DNA of 64,000 nucleotides from assembly GCF_006542395.2 (NCBI RefSeq), contig NZ_CP038231.1, positions 496,001 through 560,000 of the forward strand. The letters run 5' to 3'. The notes beneath the pieces are model-generated. The model worked only from the letters and a program-made list of their open reading frames with translations. It did no database searches and was not told where the DNA came from. Shown here in pieces: positions 55,753-64,000 of the stretch (position 1 is its first letter; each line of letters begins with the position of its first letter). The position numbers were made by a program, and so were the translations under genes. This DNA is from Formicincola oecophyllae (lineage in GTDB: Bacteria > Pseudomonadota > Alphaproteobacteria > Acetobacterales > Acetobacteraceae).

Positions 55753-56324
55753 TCAATTAGGCAGTCCCTCTTCAGCCTTCAACCGTTGGACCAATTCCGT
55801 GCGCAGCAATTCAATCACACCACGCACACAAGGGCTGGGGGTATGGGGCGGCCGCACAATCCAAACAAGCTCCGGCTGGGGTGCGCAATGGTCGAGGACA
55901 CGCACCAGCCTGCCCTCCTCCAAAGCGCCCTCCACCCAGAAAACCGGCATCTGAACAATGCCAAAGCCTACAAGGATAGCACCACGCAATGATCGCCCAA
56001 GCCTGTAGGGGCCGTGATGCGCACCAGCCCCCTGAAAGGCGTGAGCATGAACTTGCGAGCCATGACGTTGTCGCATTCCTGAACAAGCCTGGCAAATTGG
56101 TTCAAAAGCGCTGTGTCTTTGTGGGTGATGGAAAAATGGCGCGAGGTGCGGTGAAAGAGCCGGATTTGTAGCTTTTTCTCCAATCGCCCCACCGCCCGGC
56201 TGATACTAGGAGGTGAAGACGTGCAGCTGGCGTGCCGCGACTGCGAATAACCCGGTCTCGGCCACAACCGCTGTCTCCTCAATGCCGTCCCAGCGATTTT
56301 GCAGGCCACCCATGTTGCATTCAT
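55753..56324 (-). pseudogene. LysR-family regulator, frameshifted and internally deleted
   Basis: Fragments of one LysR protein lie in different frames. One frame has the start of the HTH (VVAETGLFAVAARQLHV) and stops at a TAG; the neighbouring frame continues with SPPSISRAVGRLEKKLQIRLFHRTS and up to RITAPTGLG. A third piece, GIVQMPVFWVEGALEEGRLVRVLD, is the C-terminal part of the effector domain. About 100 residues of the effector domain are missing. The gene is next to frmA and may once have regulated it; that is inference. Confidence 0.8.
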
Positions 56325-56559
56325 CCCTTAGATGACGGTTCCCCGTTGCACCCGGAAACGCCCCATTATGCCGATGTAACCTGGGACAACCATGGTTTGT
56401 GGCCTTTCCGCTGTCCTATGCGGCAACAGTGAATTGTTGCGATCGGCCTTATCGTTCAAGCCGCACTGGCGCATGATGGGTCCAGCTTGATAGCAAGCCC
56501 CAGCTCTGCAAGCAGTGCACAGGGCCGGGGGAACCAAAATCCGTAAGGAGGCCGCATTA

Positions 56560-57696
56560 ATGGTGATGGACGTACGGGCAGCCATAGCCCTTGAACCTGG
56601 AAAGCCCTTGATTGTCGACACTGTCCAGCTGGAGGAACCCCACCCCGGCGAAGTGCTGATCGAGATATTCTCAACAGGCATCTGCCACACGGATGCTTAT
56701 ACCCTTTCTGGCAAGGACCCTGAGGGGAAGTTCCCCGTCATCCTGGGTCATGAGGGGGCCGGCATCGTCAGGCAGGTTGGCGAAGGCGTGACCAGCGTTA
56801 AGCCCGGCGACCATGTTATTCCGGTGTACATCCCTGAATGCCGCCAGTGTGTGATGTGCCTCTCAGGCAAAACCAATTTGTGCATCGCCATCCGCAAAAC
56901 GCAGGGCGAAGGGCTGATGCCAGACGGCACAACGCGCTTTTCCTACAAGGGCAAGCCCGTTTTCACCTATATGGGTTGCTCCACCTTCGCCAACTACACG
57001 GTGGTGCCTGAAATCGCCGTGGCTAAAATCAACGATGACGCCCCATTCTCCTCAGTTTGCTATGTGGGCTGCGGCGTAACCACGGGTGTTGGCTCGGCCA
57101 TGTGGGGTGCCAAGGTGGAACCGAACTCCACCGTTGTCGTCACGGGGCTTGGTGGCGTTGGTCTCAACGTCATCCAGGGTTGCCGCATGATGGGGGCGCG
57201 CAAAATCATTGGCGTTGATATCAACCCAGCCAAAGCTGAGATGGCGCGCCGCTTCGGCATGACGGACTTCGTCAACCCGAAGGAGATCGACAATGGCAAC
57301 CTGGATGCGCTGCGCGACCACCTCATCAAGATGTGCGGCGGCTGGGGCGCCGACTACACTTTTGAATGCACAGGCAACACCCAATTGATGGACTGTATGC
57401 TTGAAACCGCCCACCGTGGCTGGGGCCTGGCGTGCGTCATCGGGGTGGCAGCCGCTGGCGAGAAAATCGGTGTGCGCCCCTTCCAGCTCATCACGGGGCG
57501 CCGTTGGATTGGCACGGCCTTTGGCCATGCGCGCGGTCGCACGGACACCCCGAAGATCGTTGACATGTACATGAATGGCCAAATTGATGTGGATAGCCTC
57601 ATCACGGCGCGCATTCCACTTTCTGAGATCAACGAGGCCTTCGAAATGATGAAGCGTGGCGAAGGCATTCGCACCGTTGTGGATTATTCGCTGTGA
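56560..57696 (+). CDS. frmA: S-(hydroxymethyl)glutathione dehydrogenase (class III alcohol dehydrogenase)
   Basis: FrmA oxidises the glutathione-formaldehyde adduct to S-formylglutathione with NAD+. The 378-residue product starts at ATG 56560 behind an ideal AAGGAGG. It shows the catalytic-zinc motif TGICHTDAYTLSG and GHEGAGIV, the structural-zinc loop PECRQCVMCLSGKTNLC with four cysteines, the Rossmann motif GLGGVGLNVIQG near residue 200, and VGCGVTTGVGSA typical of class III enzymes. Length is normal. Overlaps frmB by 4 bp (GTGA). Confidence 0.96.
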   Translation: MVMDVRAAIALEPGKPLIVDTVQLEEPHPGEVLIEIFSTGICHTDAYTLSGKDPEGKFPVILGHEGAGIVRQVGEGVTSVKPGDHVIPVYIPECRQCVMCLSGKTNLCIAIRKTQGEGLMPDGTTRFSYKGKPVFTYMGCSTFANYTVVPEIAVAKINDDAPFSSVCYVGCGVTTGVGSAMWGAKVEPNSTVVVTGLGGVGLNVIQGCRMMGARKIIGVDINPAKAEMARRFGMTDFVNPKEIDNGNLDALRDHLIKMCGGWGADYTFECTGNTQLMDCMLETAHRGWGLACVIGVAAAGEKIGVRPFQLITGRRWIGTAFGHARGRTDTPKIVDMYMNGQIDVDSLITARIPLSEINEAFEMMKRGEGIRTVVDYSL

Positions 57697-58595
57697 AGCC
57701 GGTGCCAGCCATCACCACCAAGGAATACCACAAATGCTGTGGCGGTGAGGTGCGGCGCGCCACCTTCACTTCACAAACCTTGGGGGGGGAGGCAGCGTTT
57801 TCGCTTTTCCTGCCTAAGCAGGCGTTAGCGGGGCGGAACGTGCCGGTTATCTACGTTCTGGCAGGCCTAACCTGCACAGAGGAGACCTTTCTCATCAAAG
57901 CCAACGCTGTGCGCCACGCCGCCCAGCATGGGCTAGCACTGGTGTGCTCTGACACCTCGCCGCGTGGCGCTGGCGTGCCGACCATTACGGATGAATGGGA
58001 CATTGGGCCGGGCGCTGGCTACTACGTCAACGCGACAGCGGCGCCATGGCAGGCACGTTACCGGATGTGGGATTTCGTGCGCAGCGAACTTCCCACCACT
58101 GTGGAAAACGCCTTCCCCCTGGATGGCGCGCGGCGTGGCGTCATGGGCCACTCCATGGGGGGTATGGGCGCGTTGGCGTTGGCGCTGCGCGAACCTGGCC
58201 TTTACCAGTCAGCTTCGATGTTCGCACCCATCTGTAACCCCTCAGCCGTGCCTTGGGGGGAGAAGGCAACCCAGCTTTACTTTGGTGGCGACAGCCATCT
58301 GTGGGATGCTTACGACCCTTGCCGCCTCTTGGCTTCTGGCCATGAGTTCCCTGGCGGCTTCCTGGTGGACCAGGGGCTGGACGACCCATTTCTGAAAAGC
58401 CAGCTGCACCCAGATGCCCTGGAAAACGCGGCGCGCAAGGCCGGCCAGGCGCTCAAATTGCGGCGCCATGAGGGTTACGACCACTCCTACTGGTTCGTAC
58501 AATCCTTCATTGCCGAGCACATACGTCACCACGCTGAACAATTGAACCATACCCAAGTGAACCATACCCAAGCCCCAAGGGAGACAACACCATGA
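57693..58595 (+). CDS. frmB: S-formylglutathione hydrolase
   Basis: FrmB (FghA) hydrolyses S-formylglutathione to formate and glutathione. The 300-residue alpha/beta hydrolase begins at GTG 57693. It has [13 protein letters not shown], the nucleophile motif [12 protein letters not shown] (Ser near residue 151), the acid in DQGLDD, and the histidine in [11 protein letters not shown]. The last ~17 residues contain a 15-bp in-frame duplication ([10 protein letters not shown]) beyond the family end. Overlaps gfa by 4 bp. Confidence 0.95.
   Translation: MKPVPAITTKEYHKCCGGEVRRATFTSQTLGGEAAFSLFLPKQALAGRNVPVIYVLAGLTCTEETFLIKANAVRHAAQHGLALVCSDTSPRGAGVPTITDEWDIGPGAGYYVNATAAPWQARYRMWDFVRSELPTTVENAFPLDGARRGVMGHSMGGMGALALALREPGLYQSASMFAPICNPSAVPWGEKATQLYFGGDSHLWDAYDPCRLLASGHEFPGGFLVDQGLDDPFLKSQLHPDALENAARKAGQALKLRRHEGYDHSYWFVQSFIAEHIRHHAEQLNHTQVNHTQAPRETTP
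58543..58572 (+). repeat. 15-bp tandem duplication at the frmB 3' end
   Basis: TGAACCATACCCAAG occurs twice in direct tandem (58543-58557 and 58558-58572), in frame, adding five residues to the FrmB tail without changing the stop. Confidence 0.9.
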
Positions 58596-59173
58596 CGTTC
58601 AATCTCAACCCTCTCATCAACCACGGCGTGCGCAAAGGCCAGGCCGGCTTTCAAGGGAGCACGCTGAAATGCCTCTGCCCCCACGATAAGGTGGAAGTGC
58701 AGGTCAAAGGCAATGTGGCCCACAACCATGCCTGTGGTTGCACCAAGTGCTGGAAGCCTGAAGGCGCCTTGTTTTCCATTGTTGGCGTTGTGCCGCGCGA
58801 CAATGACGCTGTCACAGCCCATGCCGACAAGCTCCATGTCGTTGATGAGAAGGCGACCATCCGCCGCCATGCCTGCCGTGAATGCGGCGCCTACATGTTC
58901 GGCCGCATTGAAACCCATGACCACCCCTTCTACGGACTGGATTTCATCCATGTTGGCCTCTCCGATGACCAAGGTTGGGAAGAGCCGCGCTTTGCCGCCT
59001 TCGTTTCCTCCGTCATTGAAGGCGGCCTGGCTGCCCCCGATGACATGGGCGCCATCAGGAAACAGCTGCAAGCGCTTGGCCTTCCCACCTATGACTGCCT
59101 CAACCCACCTCTGATGGACGCCATCGCCACCTGGCAGGCCAGGAAGAAAGGCACCCTCAAAACCGAGGGCTGA
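58592..59173 (+). CDS. gfa: glutathione-dependent formaldehyde-activating enzyme
   Basis: Gfa speeds the condensation of formaldehyde with glutathione, the first step of the pathway that frmA and frmB complete. The 193-residue product has the zinc-binding cysteines of the family: [23 protein letters not shown] and [10 protein letters not shown]. Length is normal. It is the last gene of a tight three-gene operon (4-bp overlaps), so the order is frmA, frmB, gfa. Confidence 0.93.
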   Translation: MTFNLNPLINHGVRKGQAGFQGSTLKCLCPHDKVEVQVKGNVAHNHACGCTKCWKPEGALFSIVGVVPRDNDAVTAHADKLHVVDEKATIRRHACRECGAYMFGRIETHDHPFYGLDFIHVGLSDDQGWEEPRFAAFVSSVIEGGLAAPDDMGAIRKQLQALGLPTYDCLNPPLMDAIATWQARKKGTLKTEG

Positions 59174-59192
59174 CCACTGCCACTTCCCTTCC

Positions 59193-59534
59193 TTGCCGGT
59201 TCCTTTCAATGTGGTCTGTGGCTTTAGCTACAACTGCAAATCCATGCGCACGGACGTTTGCCAGAACATCAACGGCGATGTTGTCCAGCACATGGATTGC
59301 GGCGCCTATAGCTTTAATCTAGAGCGTGTCGGCCAATTGCAGAACAGTGCCAGCGGTTGGGGCCGGTGGCAGGGCGATTACCTCTTTGATCCTTATGCTG
59401 ACTTCAACCTGCCAAAGTCACCAGATCGCCGCCAGGTCCTGACCAACATTCCTAACCTGACTCTGCTTTCCGACATTCTGCCAACGGCCTTCCATGGCTT
59501 TGCCTCCCCGAATGGCCGGCCCAGCCTTCATTGA
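59193..59534 (+). pseudogene. remnant of glutathione-independent formaldehyde dehydrogenase
   Basis: A 113-codon fragment matching the part of FdhA-type zinc alcohol dehydrogenases around the structural-zinc loop: VPFNVVCGFSYNCKSMRTDVC, then the PYADFNLPKSPDR segment and LTLLSDILPTAFHG. Several cysteines of the zinc loop are lost (CGFSYNCKSMRTDVC keeps three), and a foreign-looking ~25-residue stretch replaces the segment between. The coenzyme domain is absent. The rest of a ~400-residue enzyme is missing, so this is debris. It lies 20 bp after gfa. Confidence 0.75.
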
Positions 59535-59736
59535 GACTCTCAATCTCTCAAATGGCTCCCCCCTTATCGACTATGTGTACGGCAGGGTTTCTAAGTAACC
59601 TGTCCGATGAGGTAGACCTCCGGCCAAGCGGTAGCGCCTGATGAGGGGGCAGCACTGCCGTTATTTGCGTGGCTGTCCAAAAAATGATGCAAAGCCAGCT
59701 CCTCTGAAGGGGCCTTTAAGTACGTTATGCGCACAG
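59535..59736. other. intergenic region after the FdhA remnant
   Basis: About 200 bp without a supported gene. It may contain further eroded dehydrogenase sequence but I could not align any part. Confidence 0.35.
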
Positions 59737-59772
59737 AAAAGCCCCTCTCCCAATTGGAGGGGGGCTTTTTCT
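59737..59772. terminator. bidirectional Rho-independent terminator
   Basis: AAAAGCCCCTCTCC-CAATTG-GAGGGGGGCTTTTT is a near-perfect stem with A- and T-runs on opposite sides. It can end transcription of both the frm operon side and the autotransporter. Confidence 0.92.
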
Positions 59773-59827
59773 GTCTGCGTCATCATGGTGGGTAACGCTT
59801 TTGGGAGCGTCACCCGTTTTGCCTCCT

Positions 59828-62800
59828 TTAGAAGTGAATTTTGAGGGAGCCGGTGCCACCAGAGGTGATCATGTGGTTGCCGTACTGCCCAATGTAATTG
59901 ACATCCAAGTCAATGCGGTTGGTCAAGTGGGCTGCGATGCCAGTCTCCAGCAAGGCCGTGTTGGTAGAAACGGGCGTGCCGATCACGCTCATGTCCCAAC
60001 CAGCCCCGCCGCCAGCCGCCCGGAAGCGCTCATGCAGGGTGGAGTTCACCTTACCAAAGGCATAGCGGTAGGCCGCTGTCATATGCGGCGTGAAGTCAAT
60101 GCCCAGCGCACGGAAATTGGTAGCAGCCTTGAACCCGAAGGTTGAGAAGCCCATGGAACTGTCACGCCCATGACCCTGCAGGGCAGCGATGGAACCGCGC
60201 TCCCTGAAGTTGCCTGACTGGTAGTTCAGGTACGTCATGCGCACGAATGGCTCCAGCTCAACAGCGTGGTGGCCAGCGTAAGCCATGAACTTGTAGCCAC
60301 TTTCAGCAAAGACCTGCCCTGTGCCACCCAGCTGCCCACCGGAGGTATGCTGGCTGAAGCCCGTGAAGCGGATGCTGCGGTGCGTGTGAATAACGTCCCA
60401 GCTGTATGTGGCGCCCAGCTTCAGGGTGATGATGGCATCCTTGTTGATGCCACCCACCTTGAAGCCCGTGCCAGCATAGGCGCCGATGGAGACATTGTTG
60501 GAAGTACCGTAGGAATTGCGCCCACCCTTGTTGCTGAACATGTTGCGCCCATAGGCCAGCATGCCACCGATGCGCCACTGCTGGTCACCCTTGGCGCTGT
60601 CACCAATCAGCGCATCAGCGCCACCAATCCAACCAACGGAGCTGTCGCTCATGTGGGTGGCGATGTCGTAGCCACCATGGCCACTCTGCTGCCCGCGTGA
60701 ACCGTAGACCGTGCCCCAGACCGTCAAGCGGCGGTTGGGGTCGACATCGCAATAGCCTGACTCCTTGCCTTTCTCGCCCATGGCCTGGCGGCGCAGGTCG
60801 GAAGTTGCGCAATCCAGGCGGTTGATGACCGTGTCACGCAGGTAGAAGGCGTCATTGACCATGGCAGTGCGGCTGTCCGCCATGATCTCACCGTCCAATG
60901 CATCCAGGGCATGCATGCGCTGGTCGTTGGACAGGCCCGCCACCAGGTTGGTCAGCGAAGCACCCCGGCCTGCATGGTAAAGCCCATCCAGACCATGACC
61001 TGAAGCCTTCCTATCGCGCGTGTTGGCATCCGTGGCGAAACTGTTGCCGTTGTAGTTCAGGGTGATCTGCACGTCATTGGCGGTGTAGTGCGGCCCTGCC
61101 GTCTCCAACAAATCGTGGCTGGCGATCAGGCCCGTCTGGTCATAGCTGGCAAAAGTGCCGTTCACGCCCTGGGTGGCATGGACGATCTCATAGGCCTGCC
61201 CGACTGCCAGGGAGGCTTCCTTGCTGGCGGTGACAGCCAGGGTGGAGCCGTCCTTGATGGTGAAAGCACCCTTAACTTCAGCCATGCTGGCCTGTGGGTA
61301 AGCCGTGACGTTGGCTGCCAGGGTGGAGCCTTCCTCCATGACGGTGTCGCCATTCAGCTTCATGGTGCCATAGCCAAGCCCAGCCGGGCTCTGGCCTGGG
61401 GCCAAGGTGCCGAAGATGTCACCGCCGCCCACAGTGCCCATGCCGGACAGGGTGGCGCCTTGCTCAACCGTGATGGCTGACTGCCCCAGGTTGCCCATCA
61501 CATCCAGTTCGCCAGCCTGCACGTCAGTGTGACCTGCAAAGGCTGAACCATCGCCAGCATAAGCTACCAAAGCGGCGCCAGTCTTGTTGAACTGGCCCTC
61601 TCCTGAAAGCGTGTTGGCAAACAGGCCGGCCTGGTCCTCCTGGTCCAGGGTCAGGGCAGCGCCCTTATCCACATTTATCAGGCCAGTGCCGAAGCTGGCC
61701 GTGCTGCCTGTGAGGCCACCCGCCTTGATGTCCGTCCCACCTGTGTAAGTGTTTCGATCACCCAAGGTGATGGTTTGGGCGCCGTCCTTCACCAGCTTGC
61801 CAGCGCCCATGATGAAGTTGCTGAACGTGCCATCCGCGGCGCCCTGGGTGTTGTTGGCGCTTTGGTTCAACACCAGGACGGCATTGTCGAGAACGGCGCC
61901 AGATCCGAAACTGGTGGTGGTGCCAGCCAATGTGCCGCGCTCGATGTCTGTGCCGCCAGCATAGCTGTTGCTGTCGCCCAGCGTGATGGTGCCGGTGCCC
62001 TGCTTCAGCAGGCTGCCGATCCCAGTGATCTGGTTCCCGAAGGCGCCGTCAGCGTCCTGCGTCAGCTCAAGGCGCGCATTGTCAAGAACGGCGCCGGACC
62101 CAAAGCTGCTCACAGACCCTGCCAACGTGCCGCCATTGATGGTGGTGCCTCCAGCGTAAGTGTTGTGCGGACCAAACACCACGGTGCCAGCGCCAGCATT
62201 CACAACCGCCCCACCAGCGCCACTGACCTGGTGGTTGAAATTGGCCGTACCATTGAAGCCATCCTGGTAGCGCTGGTCAATGTTCAGCAGGCCGTCCTTG
62301 GCAGCTATGGCCACATTGGAGCCATCAGCGCCAAAGCTGGTCGTGCTGCCTGTCAACGTGCCACCATTAATGGTGGTGCCACCAGCGTAGGTGTTGCCGT
62401 TGGCCAGGATCAGCTCGCCGTTTCCAGATTTAGTGAGGGAGCCAGCGCCAGTGATGGTGTTGCCCGCGCCCATGCGGCGTGTGTCGTTCTGGTTGAAGGC
62501 GACAACCGCCCCACCGTCCACAGCGATGGCGCCAGAGCCAAAGCTCCAGCCTGTGCCCGTCAAGGTGCCGGCTGCAATGTGCGTGCCACCCTGGTAGGCA
62601 TTCTGGTCAGCCAGCGTGATGGTGCCAGCGCCCATCTTCACCAAGGTGCCTGTGCCAGACACCTGGTTAGCGAACGTGCCGTCCGTGCCCTGGTTCAGCG
62701 CCAAAGTTCCATTGTCCGCCACAGCGCCAGAGCCAAAGCTTTGCGTCGTGCCCGTCAAGGTGCCCGATTGGATGATTGTGCCCCCTGTGTAGCTGTTCTG

Positions 62801-64000
62801 TCCATTCAGGGTTACATTGCCTGTTCCAACCATGGCCAACGCGCCGTCACCGCTGATGGTGTTGCCCGCTTTCTGCATGGCTTGGCCAGCGTCATCAAAG
62901 GCCAAAGCGGTGCCAGCGTCCACAGCGATGGCGCCAGAGCCAAAGCTGGTAGTGTGGCCTTGCAGGATGCCACCCTTCACGACCGTTCCGCCACTATAGG
63001 CATTGTCACCATGCAGGATGAGGGTGCCAGCATCTGTTTTGACCAGTGTGCTGCCCTTCCCGCCATGCGTTTTGGAGAAGTCACCATCACTCAACACTGA
63101 ATCGACCTCAGCTGTGATGGCCGCACCCTGCTTGGTGCCATCACCCACGCGAATGGTGGTGTTGGCTGTGCCCATGGAAAGCGCATCACCCGTAATGCGG
63201 GAAATCCGGCCATCATTGTTGGCGAAATCCAACCCTGTGAACACCACGTTGGCCTTGCCACCCTGGTCATCAACCTTCACGGTGCCTGCCTGGCCTTCAA
63301 ACACGGCAGTGCCATTGTCCCAAGCGTAGTTGTCTTGGCCGTCGGCATGCGTCCAGTTTGTCAGGCCGCTCATTTGACGCCAAACGCCATCACCACCATG
63401 GATGACGCCATCGCCTTTCATACTGGTGCCGTCCCAGAAGTTCACACTGTTGGGGCCGCCGCCAATAACCACGTTCACCTGGTGGTCAATGGAGGTTTGA
63501 AGCGTGGCAACAGTGCCGTTGGGCACCAGCAGGCTTTCACCATTGTTGGTCAGCGTACCGCCGTAGTCATAGATGCGGTAGACACCCGTGCCCAGCTCCT
63601 GAACATCAGAGGCAACCTGGTTGATCTCAAGGGTGCCGGCGAGCGCCAGATTGCCGCCAACCTTAACCAGATCGTTCAGGCCACCTTCACCCACATTGCT
63701 CAGATCCCATTTCTGGATGGACCCCTGCGCCAAATTCAAGTTGCCGTTAATAACCAGCGTGCCAGCCTGGCCAGCGCTATCGCCTGGCGAGAGGACGCCC
63801 CCAGAAGCCACCGTTACATTGCCGCCGATCACCCCTGCGCTGCCGCTGGAACCACCGCCCAATGTGGCACCCTGGTTCACTTGGACATTGCCACCCAGGG
63901 CATTGTCCACCAACAACGCGCCGGCATCCACCTGTGTCTGGCCAGTGAACTTGCTGTCGTCACCGGTCAGGCGCACAGCGCCACTGCCGTTTTTGGCCAT
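59828..64000 (-). CDS. autotransporter with PATR repeats and C-terminal beta-barrel (5' end outside window)
   Basis: The 1390 codons present lack a signal peptide, so the gene continues past the right edge. The passenger consists of beta-helix with at least seven copies of a passenger-associated repeat (NxYxGGTxIxxGTLxGxxxSFGSGA). A TFASYDQTGLIASHDLLE-like autochaperone region follows, then a ~280-residue barrel domain ending with SLKIHF (terminal Phe, recognised by BAM). Two cysteines 24 residues apart (LDCATSDLRR and GYCDVD) sit at the passenger/barrel junction and could form a disulphide. Probably an adhesin or surface protein; specific role unknown. Confidence 0.93.
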   Translation of the reverse strand: MAKNGSGAVRLTGDDSKFTGQTQVDAGALLVDNALGGNVQVNQGATLGGGSSGSAGVIGGNVTVASGGVLSPGDSAGQAGTLVINGNLNLAQGSIQKWDLSNVGEGGLNDLVKVGGNLALAGTLEINQVASDVQELGTGVYRIYDYGGTLTNNGESLLVPNGTVATLQTSIDHQVNVVIGGGPNSVNFWDGTSMKGDGVIHGGDGVWRQMSGLTNWTHADGQDNYAWDNGTAVFEGQAGTVKVDDQGGKANVVFTGLDFANNDGRISRITGDALSMGTANTTIRVGDGTKQGAAITAEVDSVLSDGDFSKTHGGKGSTLVKTDAGTLILHGDNAYSGGTVVKGGILQGHTTSFGSGAIAVDAGTALAFDDAGQAMQKAGNTISGDGALAMVGTGNVTLNGQNSYTGGTIIQSGTLTGTTQSFGSGAVADNGTLALNQGTDGTFANQVSGTGTLVKMGAGTITLADQNAYQGGTHIAAGTLTGTGWSFGSGAIAVDGGAVVAFNQNDTRRMGAGNTITGAGSLTKSGNGELILANGNTYAGGTTINGGTLTGSTTSFGADGSNVAIAAKDGLLNIDQRYQDGFNGTANFNHQVSGAGGAVVNAGAGTVVFGPHNTYAGGTTINGGTLAGSVSSFGSGAVLDNARLELTQDADGAFGNQITGIGSLLKQGTGTITLGDSNSYAGGTDIERGTLAGTTTSFGSGAVLDNAVLVLNQSANNTQGAADGTFSNFIMGAGKLVKDGAQTITLGDRNTYTGGTDIKAGGLTGSTASFGTGLINVDKGAALTLDQEDQAGLFANTLSGEGQFNKTGAALVAYAGDGSAFAGHTDVQAGELDVMGNLGQSAITVEQGATLSGMGTVGGGDIFGTLAPGQSPAGLGYGTMKLNGDTVMEEGSTLAANVTAYPQASMAEVKGAFTIKDGSTLAVTASKEASLAVGQAYEIVHATQGVNGTFASYDQTGLIASHDLLETAGPHYTANDVQITLNYNGNSFATDANTRDRKASGHGLDGLYHAGRGASLTNLVAGLSNDQRMHALDALDGEIMADSRTAMVNDAFYLRDTVINRLDCATSDLRRQAMGEKGKESGYCDVDPNRRLTVWGTVYGSRGQQSGHGGYDIATHMSDSSVGWIGGADALIGDSAKGDQQWRIGGMLAYGRNMFSNKGGRNSYGTSNNVSIGAYAGTGFKVGGINKDAIITLKLGATYSWDVIHTHRSIRFTGFSQHTSGGQLGGTGQVFAESGYKFMAYAGHHAVELEPFVRMTYLNYQSGNFRERGSIAALQGHGRDSSMGFSTFGFKAATNFRALGIDFTPHMTAAYRYAFGKVNSTLHERFRAAGGGAGWDMSVIGTPVSTNTALLETGIAAHLTNRIDLDVNYIGQYGNHMITSGGTGSLKIHF
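61650..63010 (-). repeat. seven PATR repeats in the autotransporter passenger
   Basis: Seven diverged repeats of roughly 50-70 codons, each with N-x-Y-x-GGT-x-I followed by a GTL-x-G and SFG(S/T/A) core. Three neighbouring units (NTYAGGTTINGGTL twice, NSYAGGTDIERGTL) are closest in sequence, suggesting recent duplication within the array. Confidence 0.85.

Noticed and set aside
61650-63010. Possible CRISPR-like periodicity
   Set aside because: The repeats are coding, diverged and of variable length; they are protein repeats.
61775-63100. Long plus-strand open frame (441 codons) opposite the autotransporter
   Set aside because: It is a shadow of the repeat-rich passenger; its own repeats mirror the PATR units, and it has no ribosome binding site.

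Overview
The window is GC-rich and gene-dense and looks like a chromosomal segment of an alphaproteobacterium, most likely an acetic acid bacterium (Acetobacteraceae). Reasons: a DUF3576 lipoprotein, the minCDE, leuS-lptE-holA and rluB-rsmD arrangements, many small exported orphan proteins, and a group I intron in tRNA-Arg(CCU), a site already known in alphaproteobacteria. Genus-level placement is inference. Several lesions in accessory genes (a frameshifted csy4, an amber codon in a helicase, fragments of a LysR regulator and of a formaldehyde dehydrogenase) suggest ongoing gene loss.

Layout. 1-6.5 kb: end of a HIT protein, exported orphans, tadA, a flavoprotein, a GST, then minC-minD-minE. 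6.5-8.7 kb: an isolated beta-helix tailspike-like gene facing the 3' end of tRNA-Glu(CTC). 8.8-13.5 kb: lipoprotein and orphan genes, a flippase-like membrane protein and a LysE exporter. 13.5-23.0 kb: a type I-F CRISPR-Cas operon (cas1, cas2-3, csy1, csy2, csy3, csy4) with no CRISPR array in the window, a broken csy4, and one isolated copy of the I-F repeat stem between cas1 and cas2-3. 23.25-25.6 kb: a divergent Lhr-type helicase interrupted by one in-frame TAG in motif VI. 25.6-34.9 kb: UbiH-like hydroxylase, nitroreductase, RhtB exporter, an outer-membrane barrel, hisB-hisH, an acetyltransferase, a membrane-anchored NUC1 nuclease and exported orphans. 34.9-38.1 kb: an AT-richer accessory patch with a TraD-like mobilisation protein, tiny membrane proteins, and tRNA-Arg(CCU) split by a 314-nt group IC3-like intron. 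38.3-43.6 kb: DUF3576 lipoprotein, leuS, lptE, holA. 43.6-55.7 kb: NYN nuclease, cold-shock protein, rluB, rsmD, ftsK, an RluA-type synthase, then a TerB_N/TerB_C protein and a DUF2791 (BrxD-like) ATPase. 55.7-59.5 kb: LysR debris, the glutathione-dependent formaldehyde operon frmA-frmB-gfa, and a glutathione-independent formaldehyde dehydrogenase remnant. 59.8-64 kb: a large autotransporter that runs off the right edge.

The most interesting biology is (i) the TerB_N + DUF2791 ATPase pair, coupled by overlaps to ftsK, whose usual third partner, an Lhr-type helicase, sits 26 kb away beside cas1 with a premature stop; (ii) the eroding I-F system; (iii) the intron-bearing tRNA-Arg and a 78-bp element that follows both tRNAs.
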